Source: Woeseiaceae bacterium (GTDB lineage Bacteria; Pseudomonadota; Gammaproteobacteria; Steroidobacterales; Woeseiaceae). From it: 64,000 nucleotides of DNA. The notes beneath the pieces are model-generated. The model worked only from the letters and a program-made list of their open reading frames with translations, ran no database searches and was not told where the DNA came from. Within the stretch, counting starts at the first letter, position 1. Every line of letters starts with the position of its first letter. Positions 7,937 to 16,433 of the stretch are shown here, piece after piece. Position numbers and translations under genes: made by a program. The stretch covers positions 1 through 64,000 of the forward strand of contig JANQPG010000030.1 in the NCBI GenBank assembly GCA_028289545.1, in the 5' to 3' direction.

Positions 7937-9583
7937 TTGGCAAACAGCATTGAAATCAGCGTTCCCGACCTGGGCGACTTCGCCGATGTCGAGGTTATCG
8001 AGGTTCTGGTAGCGGCCGGCGATACCGTGGCGCGCGAGGACGGACTCGTCACGCTCGAGACCGACAAGGCGGCCATGGACGTTCCGGCGCCAGAGGACGG
8101 AGTCATCGAGGCTCTCGACATTGCCGTGGGCGACAAGGTCAACAGCGGCGACGTCATAGGCCGAATGCAGGTAGCGGAGTCCGACGGGGATTCCGCCGCG
8201 GCGGATGAGCCGGCGGCGCCTGCCGATACGGCGGCACCCGAACCGCAACCGGCCGCCGAAGCGCCGGCTGCTGCGGGCGGCCAGCAAACCCTCGTCGTGC
8301 CGGATCTCGGCGACTTCGAGGACGTCGAGGTCATCGAGGTACACGTTGCCGCCGGCGACGACATTGCGGTGGACGACTCGCTCGTAACGCTCGAGACCGA
8401 CAAAGCCGCAATGGACGTGCCCGCTCTGACGGCTGGCAAGATCGAATCCGTCAGTGTTGCGGTGGGCGACAAGGTGTCCGAAGGGAGCGCACTCGCCGTA
8501 ATCGAGGCAGCCGCAGGTACTCCCGCCGCAGAGCCTGCTGCGACACCCACGGCGCCAGCCGCTGAGAAAACAGCGCCTCCGGCGCCGAGTGCGCCCGAAA
8601 AGCCAGCGGCGCCGAAGCCGGCGGCTGCGGCCGCGTCTGCCACAGGCACGGTCAACGAAGCGGGCTTTGCCCGCGCCCATGCGAGCCCTTCGGTGCGCAA
8701 GCTGGCGCGGGAGCTGGGCGTCGATCTGACCCACGTCAAGGGCAGCGGGCAGAAGTCGCGCATCCTTCACGACGACGTAAAAGCCTACGTCAAGGCTGTG
8801 CTTGAAGGCGGCAAGGCGGCCCCGGCGGCGGCAGGTGGCGGCCTGCCGAAAACACCGGTGGTGGATTTCAGCAAGTTCGGCGAAACCGAACTCGAAGCGC
8901 TGAGCCGTATACAGAAGATCTCGGGGCCGCGGCTCCAGGCCAGCTGGGTGAATCTGCCGCACGTCACCCAGCACGATCTCGCCGACATTACGGATATGGA
9001 AGCGAAGCGCAACGAACTCAAAGGCCCGGCCCGCGAACGCGGAATCCGGCTGACGCCGCTCGCGTTTGTCCTCAAGGCATGCGTTGCGGCGCTCAAGGAG
9101 TTTCCGAAGGTCAACTCATCGCTGGCCGAAGACGGTGAAAACCTCGTCCTTAAAAAGTACTGCCATTTGGGTTTTGCGGCCGATACCGACCAGGGGCTCG
9201 TCGTGCCGGTCATCCGCGACGCCGATCAGAAGGACGTCTACGAGCTTGCCGAGGAGCTGGCTGAGCTCTCGATGCTGGCCCGGGAGGGTAAGCTCAAGGC
9301 GCCGCAGCTGCAGGGCGCGACGTTTACGATCTCGAGCCTCGGCGGCATCGGCGGCACGGCGTTTACGCCGATTGTTAACGCGCCGGAAGTGGCCATCCTG
9401 GGTGTGTCGCGCTCCAGCATGCAGCCCGTGTGGGACGGCGAGAAGTTTGTCCCGCGCCTGATGCTGCCGCTGTCGTTTTCTTATGATCATCGCGTGATCG
9501 ACGGCGCAATGGCCGTGCGCTTTACGACCTACCTGAGTGCAGCGCTCGGCGACGTCGATCAGCTGCTGCAGGCGATCCCGTAA
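7937..9583 (+). CDS. aceF: Pyruvate dehydrogenase E2, dihydrolipoyl acetyltransferase (two lipoyl domains)
   Basis: The acetyltransferase core of the pyruvate dehydrogenase complex (548 residues). Order: lipoyl domain 1 (about 5-78, lipoyl lysine in ETDKAAM), an Ala/Pro linker, lipoyl domain 2 (about 118-190, again ETDKAAM), a second Ala/Pro-rich linker, the peripheral-subunit-binding domain (HASPSVRKLARELGVDL, about 250-285), and the catalytic domain with SYDHRVIDGAMAVRF near the end. The start is TTG at 7937, fixed by TAAGGAG 8 bases upstream and by the immediate lipoyl fold; no in-frame ATG is suitable. The stop overlaps the lpdA ATG (TAATG). E. coli E2 has three lipoyl domains; this has two. 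Confidence 0.97.
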   Translation: MANSIEISVPDLGDFADVEVIEVLVAAGDTVAREDGLVTLETDKAAMDVPAPEDGVIEALDIAVGDKVNSGDVIGRMQVAESDGDSAAADEPAAPADTAAPEPQPAAEAPAAAGGQQTLVVPDLGDFEDVEVIEVHVAAGDDIAVDDSLVTLETDKAAMDVPALTAGKIESVSVAVGDKVSEGSALAVIEAAAGTPAAEPAATPTAPAAEKTAPPAPSAPEKPAAPKPAAAAASATGTVNEAGFARAHASPSVRKLARELGVDLTHVKGSGQKSRILHDDVKAYVKAVLEGGKAAPAAAGGGLPKTPVVDFSKFGETELEALSRIQKISGPRLQASWVNLPHVTQHDLADITDMEAKRNELKGPARERGIRLTPLAFVLKACVAALKEFPKVNSSLAEDGENLVLKKYCHLGFAADTDQGLVVPVIRDADQKDVYELAEELAELSMLAREGKLKAPQLQGATFTISSLGGIGGTAFTPIVNAPEVAILGVSRSSMQPVWDGEKFVPRLMLPLSFSYDHRVIDGAMAVRFTTYLSAALGDVDQLLQAIP

Positions 9584-11361
9584 TGTCGACGCAAGTGGAG
9601 CTCAAGGTCCCGGAACTCGGCGAGTTCTCCGATGTGGAAGTGATCGAGGTGCTGGTAAAGCCCGGCGACGTCGTTGCGGTCGAGGATCCGCTCGTGACGT
9701 TGGAGACCGACAAGGCCTCAATGGACGTGCCGGCATCACACGCCGGCCGTATCGTTTCGGTGACCGCGGCCATGGGCGACCGGGTCAACTCAGGCGATAC
9801 CGTCGCCGTGGTCGAGGCGGAGGCCGGTGATGCGCCCGTCGAGGAGGCGGAAGACACGATATCCACGCGGGTCATGACCGAGGACGAAATTGCTCTCGCG
9901 ACCGGCAAGGTGCCGGATACCAAGGTGCCGGATACTGAGGAGACCGCTGCCGCCGCCGACGCGACACATCGTGCGGAGCTGGTGGTCATCGGGTCCGGCC
10001 CGGGCGGCTACACGGCGGCATTCCGAGCCGCTGACCTGGGACTCGACGTCATATTGATCGAGCGTTATCCGACGCTTGGAGGCGTTTGTCTGAACGTCGG
10101 CTGCATACCGTCCAAAGCCTTGCTGCACGCTGCCAAGGTCATCGACGACGCAAAGGCGATGGCGGAGCATGGCGTCAGTTTTGGCGAGCCTGACATCGAC
10201 GCCGCAAAACTCGGGGGCTGGAAAGACCAGGTGGTCGGACGCCTGACGGGCGGCATCGAACAGCTCGCCAAACAGCGTAAGGTCCGTGTGCTGACGGCGA
10301 CCGCACAATTTGCATCGTCCAGACAGCTTGAGCTCGACAACGGCGAGACCGTTGCGTTCGACAAGTGCATCATCGCCGCGGGTTCGGAATCGATCATGCT
10401 TCCCGGTTTGCCCGACGATCCGCGTATTGTCGATTCGACCGGCGCGCTCGAGCTGCATCCGCTGCCGCAGCGGCTGCTCGTTGTCGGCGGTGGCATCATT
10501 GGCCTGGAGATGGCGTGCGTCTACGCGGCTCTGGGCACCGAAGTCAGCGTCGTCGAGCTGATGGATACCTTGATGCCGGGAACGGACACGGATCTGGTAC
10601 GGCCGTTTCTGAAGGTCGTCAAGGAGCGGTACGCCGCGATCATGACGTCTACGAAGGTGACCGGGATGCGGGCAACAACGCCCGGCATCGAAGTGAGCTT
10701 CGAAGGCAAGGACGCGCCGTCGGTCGGCGTTTACGACCGTGTTCTGGTGGCGATTGGCCGCCGGGCCAACGGGGGTCGCCTGGCCGCGGACAAGGCGGGC
10801 GTCGAAGTGGACGAGCGCGGTATCGTCAAAGTTGACAAGCAGATGCGCACGAACGTCCCGCACATCTTTGCCATCGGGGACCTGGCCGGCGGCCCCATGC
10901 TGGCGCATAAGGCGACGCACGAGGCGAAGGTGGCCGCCGAGGTGGCCGCGGGCGAGAAGAGCTACTTCGACGCGCGAACCATTCCATCAGTAGCCTACAC
11001 GGATCCGGAGGTCGCCTGGGTTGGCCTCACGGAAATCGAGGCGAAAGAAAAGGGCATCGAGTACGAAAAGGCGCGTTTCCCCTGGGCAGCCAGCGGTCGT
11101 GCGCTGGCGCTCGGGCGCGACGAAGGCTTCACCAAGCTCTTGTTCGACAAAAACAGCGGCCAGGTACTCGGTGGCGCAATGGTGGGCCCGACAGCCGGCG
11201 ATCTGATTGCAGAAGTGGGGCTGGCAGTGGAGATGGGGGCCGACGCGGCGGACATTGGCCTGACGATACATCCGCACCCGACCTTGTCCGAAACGGTCGC
11301 GTTTACCGCCGAGGCCTTCGAAGGGACGCTCACCGATCTGTACATGCCGAAGCGCAAGTAA
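9583..11361 (+). CDS. lpdA: Dihydrolipoyl dehydrogenase E3 with N-terminal lipoyl domain
   Basis: A flavoprotein that reoxidises dihydrolipoyl groups with NAD. The 592 residues begin with a complete lipoyl domain (about 4-78, lipoyl lysine in LETDKASM), then an acidic linker. The E3 proper starts near residue 130: FAD site VIGSGPGGYTAAFRAA, redox pair GGVCLNVGCIPSK, NAD fold VVGGGIIGLEMA, second FAD site IFAIGDLAGGPMLAHKA, and the catalytic histidine region HPHPTLSE. Plain E3 proteins are about 470 residues, so the extra length is the lipoyl domain. It overlaps aceF by one base, giving tightly coupled expression of the complex. Confidence 0.97.
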   Translation: MSTQVELKVPELGEFSDVEVIEVLVKPGDVVAVEDPLVTLETDKASMDVPASHAGRIVSVTAAMGDRVNSGDTVAVVEAEAGDAPVEEAEDTISTRVMTEDEIALATGKVPDTKVPDTEETAAAADATHRAELVVIGSGPGGYTAAFRAADLGLDVILIERYPTLGGVCLNVGCIPSKALLHAAKVIDDAKAMAEHGVSFGEPDIDAAKLGGWKDQVVGRLTGGIEQLAKQRKVRVLTATAQFASSRQLELDNGETVAFDKCIIAAGSESIMLPGLPDDPRIVDSTGALELHPLPQRLLVVGGGIIGLEMACVYAALGTEVSVVELMDTLMPGTDTDLVRPFLKVVKERYAAIMTSTKVTGMRATTPGIEVSFEGKDAPSVGVYDRVLVAIGRRANGGRLAADKAGVEVDERGIVKVDKQMRTNVPHIFAIGDLAGGPMLAHKATHEAKVAAEVAAGEKSYFDARTIPSVAYTDPEVAWVGLTEIEAKEKGIEYEKARFPWAASGRALALGRDEGFTKLLFDKNSGQVLGGAMVGPTAGDLIAEVGLAVEMGADAADIGLTIHPHPTLSETVAFTAEAFEGTLTDLYMPKRK

Positions 11362-11393
11362 GCGCACCAGTAGACAGACGGAGGAGTTTCATC

Positions 11394-11831
11394 GTGCACG
11401 AATTTCCGCATCACTATACGGTAAGCGCATCCGGCCAGCCCGATGCCGAGGTCATTCTGACGAGTGACGGCGTGCCGGCGCTTCCGTCCGACGCGCCCGT
11501 AGAGTTTGGTGGTCCCGGCGGGCACTGGTCACCGGAGTCGTTACTCGTCGCGGCTGTTGCCGACTGTTTTGTGTTGTCGTTTCGGGCCATCGCAAGGGCT
11601 TCACGTTTCGAGTGGCTGGACATTGCGTGTGACGTGACGGGCGATCTTGACCGTGTCGAACGTGTCACTCAATTCACGTCGTTCCACATCCGGGCATCGC
11701 TGACGATTCCCGCCGGCGCTGACGCGGTCAAGGCGGAGCGTCTGTTGGAAAAGTCCGAAGCGGCCTGCCTGATCACCAACTCGCTGAAAGCCGACAGTCA
11801 TCTGAAAACGGAGATCCGGGAGCCGTCCTGA
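11394..11831 (+). CDS. OsmC family protein
   Basis: A 145-residue member of the OsmC/Ohr-like family of thiol-dependent peroxidases. The two family cysteines are at VADCFVLSF (about 63) and AACLITNSL (about 125), and GGPGGHWSPESLLVAAVADC is the usual helix lead-in. It is closer to the general OsmC branch than to Ohr. The start is GTG at 11394 with GAGGAG 7 bases upstream. It lies 32 bases after lpdA on the same strand, so it may be read through from the PDH operon, plausibly protecting lipoyl or other thiols; that link is inference. Confidence 0.85.
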   Translation: MHEFPHHYTVSASGQPDAEVILTSDGVPALPSDAPVEFGGPGGHWSPESLLVAAVADCFVLSFRAIARASRFEWLDIACDVTGDLDRVERVTQFTSFHIRASLTIPAGADAVKAERLLEKSEAACLITNSLKADSHLKTEIREPS

Positions 11832-11913
11832 TATTGCGTTCGCCGGTCTCGTTGCCAGCAGATTTTACTTCAGGTTATATTTGTAAGCCGTTGTTTATAA
11901 ATGGGTAGACGGC

Positions 11914-12588
11914 CTATTGCCGACGGCTCAACAACAGCGCCGCCAGCTCGCCAGCAGACCTGACTACTGCAGCGGCGCCGGCCGCGGCGAGTTCACCGTC
12001 CTCCGCAAATCCCCAGCTCACGCCAATCGCGGGGATGCCGTTGTGGCGGGCCCCCTCAACGTCGTAGCGCCGGTCTCCCACCATGGCGGCGGACTCACCC
12101 TCTGAGCGGGCCAGGGCAAACGCCAGCAGTTCACGCTTATCGCTGCGTGTGCCGTCGAGTTCGGAACCGAATACGTCCGTGACGTGGCGATCGAAGCCGA
12201 AGTGCGCGGCAATCCTGTGCGCATACACGTGCGGCTTGCTGGTGGCGATGGCCAGCGACAGTCCTCCGGCAACGAGCGAGTCGAGCGTCTCGGGAATGCC
12301 CGGGTAGACAGTGCATTCTCTCCAGCCGGTATCGGCATAGCGCTGGCGATACAACGCGAGCGCACGGTCGGCGAGTTTCTCACCGACGTGTTGCGCAAAA
12401 CTGTTTCGGAGCGGCGGCCCAATCCAGCGCCGCAGCGCGGCCTCGTCGGGAACCGGCTCGCTCAGTTCCCCAAGCGCGTAGCGGATCGATTGGCCAATAC
12501 CCTCGGCGGGATCGATCAGCGTGCCGTCGAGGTCCAGGAACAGCCGGGTAATTCCCTCGAGCTTCGGCGGCGCGCTGTTTTTCCTCAC
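11914..12588 (-). CDS. HAD-superfamily phosphatase (phosphoglycolate-phosphatase-like)
   Basis: A 224-residue HAD hydrolase with all four motifs: FLDLDGTLID (nucleophile and acid aspartates), the S/T of ATSKPH, K in SDKRELL, and MVGDRRYDVEGA. The cap insertion after motif I is of the Gph/PGMB type. Substrate cannot be read from the sequence; phosphoglycolate or a nucleoside monophosphate is plausible. It begins 16 bases after the stop of the FMN-binding glutamate-synthase-like gene on the same strand, so the two probably form one transcript. It converges with the OsmC-like gene. Confidence 0.85.
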   Translation of the reverse strand: MRKNSAPPKLEGITRLFLDLDGTLIDPAEGIGQSIRYALGELSEPVPDEAALRRWIGPPLRNSFAQHVGEKLADRALALYRQRYADTGWRECTVYPGIPETLDSLVAGGLSLAIATSKPHVYAHRIAAHFGFDRHVTDVFGSELDGTRSDKRELLAFALARSEGESAAMVGDRRYDVEGARHNGIPAIGVSWGFAEDGELAAAGAAAVVRSAGELAALLLSRRQ

Positions 12589-12604
12589 CGGCGGCGCATA
12601 GCCG

Positions 12605-14113
12605 TCATGCGGCGAGGTCTTCGGGCGTGGGGTCCGGATACAGTTCGTTCAGCGGTATCGAGCGGCCGTCGTCCTGCACGATGCGGCAGTGGTAGCGTCG
12701 CAGCTGGCGGGGCTCAGACACGCCGCAAGAATGCGCAATGATGCCGATCTCCTTGAGCATCGTCTGCGTGTAGCGCGCGACACGCTCCGCCTTGTCGGCG
12801 GGTACGAGGCCGCGCTGCAAACGCCTGTCGTGGGTCGTGACGCCGGTGGGACACGTATTCTTGTTGCACTGCAGGGCCTGGATGCACCCCAGCGCCAGCA
12901 TGTAGCCGCGCGCCGAGTTGACAAAATCGGCGCCGACGCACAGCGCCCATGCCGCATCGGCGGGGTTGATGAGTTTGCCGCTCGAAATGACCCGGATGCG
13001 TTCTTTCAGGCCGTGGCGCTTCAGTATGTCGACTACGAGGGGCAGGCTCTCCTTGATCGGCAGCCCTACGTTATCCATGAGGCTCATTGGGGCCGCGCCC
13101 GTACCGCCGTCTCCGCTGTCCACGGTAATGAAGTCGGGCGCACTCTCGATGCCGCGCTTTTTGATCTCCTCGCAGAGTTCGTCGAGCCAGCCGTAAGCGC
13201 CAATGACGGATTTGAAGCCAACCGGCTTGCCCGTGACTTCGCGGATATGCGCAATCATGTCGAGCAGGTCGTCGGCCGAGTCGATGTCGGGGTGCCGGTT
13301 CGGGCTGATCGAGTCCTCGCCCTCACGTATGCCGCGGATTTTTGCAATCTCCGCGGTCACTTTTTCGCCGGGGAGTATGCCGCCTTTACCCGGCTTGGCG
13401 CCCTGGCTGAGCTTGAGTTCGAACATACGCACCTGTTCGGTGTCGCCGAGTTCGCTGAGCTTTGCGTCGCTGAGCGAACCGTCTTCGTCGCGGACACCGT
13501 ACTTGGCCGTGCCGATCTGGAACACAATGTCGCAACCGCCTTCGAGGTGCCACGGCGACAGACCGCCTTCGCCCGTGTTAAGCCAGTTGCCCGCTATGGC
13601 GGAGCCGCGCGACAGCGCCTGCACCGCCGGCTTCGACAGCGCGCCGAAGCTCATGGCCGAGACGTTGAAGAGCGATTTGGCCTCGAAAGGCTTACGCGCG
13701 TAGGGGCCGATCTCGAGCGGTGCCGTGGCCGCTACGTCCTGCTCGAGTTTCGGGTACGGGCAGTTGACGAAAATGCGTGTGCCGGGCGGCGTAAGGCTGA
13801 GCGACGAGCCGAACGCCACGGTGTTGTCCACGCCTTTTGCCGCACGGTACACCCAGGAGCGCTGCGCGCGGTTGAAGGGCATTTCTTCGCGGTCGTTGGC
13901 AAAGAAATACTGGCGGAAGAACTCGCCCAGGTGCTCGAACCAGTAGCGGAAGCGGCCGATAACGGGAAAGTTGCGGCGGATCGCATGCTTCGTCTGGGTG
14001 ATGTCAATAATGTAGATGACGATGACGGCCAGCAGTCCCAGTCCGATGAGGAAGACCAGGATGGATGACAGTATCTGCAGAATGCCGATAGCATCGAAGA
14101 ACGATTCGCGCAT
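12605..14113 (-). CDS. FMN-binding glutamate synthase family protein, membrane-anchored
   Basis: A 502-residue protein with an N-terminal transmembrane segment (about 9-32, ILSSILVFLIGLGLLAVIVI) and a glutamate-synthase central/FMN domain. SGDGGTGAAP is the FMN/2-oxoglutarate region, and the 3Fe-4S cysteines are present as CIQALQCNKNTC (C-x5-C-x4-C). It lacks the N-terminal glutamine amidotransferase and the C-terminal GXGXG helix of full GltB, so it is the stand-alone type whose reaction is not settled. The ATG at 14113 has GGGGA 6 bases upstream and a TACAAT about 25 bases upstream. Probably transcribed with the HAD gene. Confidence 0.88.
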   Translation of the reverse strand: MRESFFDAIGILQILSSILVFLIGLGLLAVIVIYIIDITQTKHAIRRNFPVIGRFRYWFEHLGEFFRQYFFANDREEMPFNRAQRSWVYRAAKGVDNTVAFGSSLSLTPPGTRIFVNCPYPKLEQDVAATAPLEIGPYARKPFEAKSLFNVSAMSFGALSKPAVQALSRGSAIAGNWLNTGEGGLSPWHLEGGCDIVFQIGTAKYGVRDEDGSLSDAKLSELGDTEQVRMFELKLSQGAKPGKGGILPGEKVTAEIAKIRGIREGEDSISPNRHPDIDSADDLLDMIAHIREVTGKPVGFKSVIGAYGWLDELCEEIKKRGIESAPDFITVDSGDGGTGAAPMSLMDNVGLPIKESLPLVVDILKRHGLKERIRVISSGKLINPADAAWALCVGADFVNSARGYMLALGCIQALQCNKNTCPTGVTTHDRRLQRGLVPADKAERVARYTQTMLKEIGIIAHSCGVSEPRQLRRYHCRIVQDDGRSIPLNELYPDPTPEDLAA

Positions 14114-14137
14114 CTTAAATCCCCTGTACCGATTGCT

Positions 14138-14143
14138 ATTGTA
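14138..14143 (-). promoter_or_regulatory. Candidate -10 element (TACAAT) for the glutamate-synthase-like gene
   Basis: TACAAT on the minus strand, about 25 bases before the ATG at 14113, after the strong hairpin that ends the DoxX unit. No good -35 is seen at 16-18 bases. Confidence 0.35.
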
Positions 14144-14199
14144 GTCTTGTTCGGTCGCCGGCCCTGTGAAACATTGGCGTCAGTGAAAGGACGCTTGAA

Positions 14200-14227
14200 G
14201 GGACGCCGCGCCGGAATGCGGCGTCCC
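14200..14227 (-). terminator. Strong hairpin downstream of the DoxX gene
   Basis: A perfect 10-bp inverted repeat (GGGACGCCGC / GCGGCGTCCC) with an 8-base loop, 15 bases past the DoxX stop. On the minus strand it is followed by TTCAAGCGTCCTTTC, a poor T tract. It probably ends or attenuates the DUF692-DUF2063-DoxX transcript before the glutamate-synthase-like gene. Confidence 0.6.
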
Positions 14228-14241
14228 CTAAACATTGTCGC

Positions 14242-14757
14242 TCAGCTTTTGAAGACGTGCTTGCGCAGCAGGTTATCGAGGCTCAGTTTGCCCGGGCCGA
14301 TGAAGATCAGCGGCAGCAGCATGGCGACGAACAGCAGCGGTATGCGGTAGTTGCCGAAACCGTTGTTGGTGACGCTGTAGCCCTGCCAGAGTTCGGCCAG
14401 CGTGTTCCACTCGTCGGGCCAGTGGACGCCGAAGATGGCCACGATGCTGACAATCAAAAGGCTGAATGCCCAGAAGCGCGTAAACAGTCCGAGGATGAGG
14501 GCCAGTGCTCCCAGAAGTTCGGCGTAAGTCACCAGGTACCAGTTGAGTCCGGCCGGCAGCACGTTGAACGGAAACGGGAAATCGCCCTGCGTGTTGACAA
14601 ACCATTGCGGCACGCCGCCTTCCACCGAAGCCTTGCGGAGGCCGGCGCTGCCGAATTCGTAGGCGAGAAGCACGCGGATGAGCAGCAGGCCAACCCAGTG
14701 ACCGGCACCGTCAAGTTTGCCGCGAATGTTATTGAGTAAAGGGATGATGCTGTTCAT
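14242..14757 (-). CDS. DoxX family membrane protein (last gene of the bufferin/gig-type cassette)
   Basis: A 171-residue DoxX-family inner-membrane protein with about four helices (GLLLIRVLLAYEFGSAGLRK, LVTYAELLGALALILGL, FSLLIVSIVAIFGV, LLFVAMLLPLIFIGPG). DoxX proteins commonly close DUF2282-DUF692-DUF2063 operons (called gigABCD or buf), where they are linked to metal stress. The ATG at 14757 is preceded by GGAG at 8 bases. It lies 23 bases after the DUF2063 gene and is followed by a 10-bp hairpin. A role in metal or redox homeostasis is inferred from that context only. Confidence 0.85.
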   Translation of the reverse strand: MNSIIPLLNNIRGKLDGAGHWVGLLLIRVLLAYEFGSAGLRKASVEGGVPQWFVNTQGDFPFPFNVLPAGLNWYLVTYAELLGALALILGLFTRFWAFSLLIVSIVAIFGVHWPDEWNTLAELWQGYSVTNNGFGNYRIPLLFVAMLLPLIFIGPGKLSLDNLLRKHVFKS

Positions 14758-14780
14758 CGGAGCTGCTCCGTCGGTTGTTG

Positions 14781-15557
14781 TTAGCGTGTCTGCACTCGTG
14801 TGCCGATGAGAATATTGAGGTCGCGCATTTGCTGCATAGCCGTATGGCCGTGCGCCACGAGGTTATCGATATCCGGGTAGCCCGTTCGCTCGCCGAGCTC
14901 ACGAAGCAGGTTTTCCCCGGTCTTGTTGTCCGTGTTGTTGTCGATGGCATCGAGCAGACCGGCCGTCAGCGGATTCAGCTCCATGAAACCGAGTTTCTGC
15001 TCCGCGTTGCGGTACACGGCCAGGTAGATGGGCTGTTCTGCCGGCGCGTCGGGCAGGAAGTCCTTGTTGATCTGGTGCACCGGGTAGTGATACGCAAACG
15101 CCCATGCATGCACCGACTTGGCCGGTACTCCCGAGAGCAAATGCCCGTCGGGATCGATGCCGTCCAGTATGTCTTCCTCGACCGATGTGTTGAGCGCCAG
15201 CTCGATGTATTCGTAGTGCGCCAGTTCGTTGAGAAACGGGAAGTCGTCCTCTTCGCGTTCGTATTCGTGCTCGAGAAAGGACAACATTTCTTCGGGCAGT
15301 TTCAGGAAGTACGGCGTCTCGGCGCGGTGCTTCTGCATGAATTGCCGAATCAGCCGGCGCCACTTGCGATCACCCATGAGCTCGGACAACACCGGGAACG
15401 TCGTCGACAAGAGGCTTCTGAGGTTGTTGAAGAACAACTCACGGTAGACCGCCATGCGCCGGTCTTCTATACCCTCGGGAGCCGGCACGTTTTCCGGATC
15501 GCGTATGTGCGCGGCGAACGCGAACTGCTTTTCCTGGAAATCGGAGCGCTCAGCCAT
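14781..15557 (-). CDS. DUF2063 family protein (BufC/MbnC-like partner)
   Basis: A 258-residue protein. The N-terminal DUF2063 domain (about 8-100) shows RRMAVYRELFFNNLRSLLSTTFPVLSELMG; a C-terminal domain (about 150-240) includes VHAWAFAYHYPVHQI. In the methanobactin and bufferin pathways this protein pairs with the DUF692 enzyme and binds the precursor peptide. The ORF track runs to 15863, but that extension is the wrong frame of the DUF692 gene. The real ATG at 15557 overlaps the DUF692 stop by 8 bases, which argues for translational coupling. No precursor gene is beside it. Confidence 0.85.
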   Translation of the reverse strand: MAERSDFQEKQFAFAAHIRDPENVPAPEGIEDRRMAVYRELFFNNLRSLLSTTFPVLSELMGDRKWRRLIRQFMQKHRAETPYFLKLPEEMLSFLEHEYEREEDDFPFLNELAHYEYIELALNTSVEEDILDGIDPDGHLLSGVPAKSVHAWAFAYHYPVHQINKDFLPDAPAEQPIYLAVYRNAEQKLGFMELNPLTAGLLDAIDNNTDNKTGENLLRELGERTGYPDIDNLVAHGHTAMQQMRDLNILIGTRVQTR

Positions 15558-16404
15558 TGCCCACTTCCTTGAGCGTCGTTTCCTGCTGCAGGCGCTTGAT
15601 CTTCCGGACTTCCTCCAGCAACTCCTCGATCGGCGGGAAGTTGAAGTCGCGCTCGAGCAGTGTCGGGACCGGGCCAAAGTGCAGATACGCTTCGCGCAGG
15701 AGCTGCCAGCTCTGTTCGTCGACGGCGTCACCATGGGTGTCGATGCGCAGATCTTCCGCCTCGACGTAGTGACCCGCCAGGTGGAAATAGCGAATGCGCT
15801 CGGCAGGCATGCTGCGGAGGAACTCGCTGGCGTCGTAGCTGTGGTTGATGCTGTTGACGACAATATTGTTGATGTCGAGCATCAGGTCGCAATCGGATTC
15901 TTCGAGCACGGCGTTGACGAAGTCGGCCTCCGGCATGCTGGCGTCCGTAGGCGCATAAAAGGAGACGTTCTCCAGCGCAATGCGTTGTTCGAGGATGTCC
16001 TGGACGCGCCGCACCCGCGCCGCGACCCAGCTGACGGCCTCTTCCGTAAACGGGATGGGCATCAGGTCGTACAGCTGGCCGTCGTCGCTCGTGTAGCTCA
16101 GGTGTTCCGAGTACATCAGGATGCCGTGCTCTTTCATGAAGTCCTTGATGTCGTGGACCAGCGCTTCGTTGAGCGGAGCGGGTGAGCCTATGGACAAGGA
16201 CAGGCCGTGAATGAGAAACGGATAGCGTTCGGTAAAAAACCGAAACTTGCGGCCCAGCACGCCGCCGACCTTGATCCAGTTTTCCGGCGCCACTTCCATG
16301 AAGTCCACCTCCGACGGCGGGTTCTCCATCAGGGTATTCAGTAGCGCGCGGCGCAGTCCGAGACCGGCGCCGGATACGGGATAAGCTGTCGTATTGGTAT
16401 TCAT
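15550..16404 (-). CDS. DUF692 family multinuclear iron enzyme (BufB/MbnB-like)
   Basis: A 284-residue TIM-barrel-type protein of the DUF692 family. Characterised members (MbnB, BufB, TglH) are multi-iron oxygenases that modify cysteines of small peptides. Family metal and active-site stretches are present in order: GAGLGLRR, EVAPENWI, LIHGLSLSIGS, YSEHLSYT, LENVSFYAP, DINNIVVNSINH and YFHLAGHY. The ATG at 16404 has AAGGTGG 7 bases upstream. It is the first gene of DUF692-DUF2063-DoxX; the small cysteine-containing DUF2282 precursor usually found immediately upstream is absent. Only 132 bases separate it from DUF1841. Confidence 0.88.
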   Translation of the reverse strand: MNTNTTAYPVSGAGLGLRRALLNTLMENPPSEVDFMEVAPENWIKVGGVLGRKFRFFTERYPFLIHGLSLSIGSPAPLNEALVHDIKDFMKEHGILMYSEHLSYTSDDGQLYDLMPIPFTEEAVSWVAARVRRVQDILEQRIALENVSFYAPTDASMPEADFVNAVLEESDCDLMLDINNIVVNSINHSYDASEFLRSMPAERIRYFHLAGHYVEAEDLRIDTHGDAVDEQSWQLLREAYLHFGPVPTLLERDFNFPPIEELLEEVRKIKRLQQETTLKEVGNG

Positions 16405-16433
16405 TCAGCGTCCACCTTTCGGTTATCGGATAA

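Noticed and set aside
6154-8763. 869-codon minus-strand ORF opposite aceE and aceF
   Set aside because: It mirrors the codon pattern of two certain genes, is low complexity (Ala/Ser-rich at first), has no recognisable domain and straddles the aceE/aceF junction.
12689-14068. 459-codon plus-strand ORF opposite the glutamate-synthase-like gene
   Set aside because: The minus strand has the 3Fe-4S and FMN motifs; the plus frame shows no family.
15558-15863. N-terminal extension of the DUF2063 gene in the ORF track
   Set aside because: It lies wholly within the DUF692 gene in another frame and is Ser/Arg-rich; the ATG at 15557 gives the family start.
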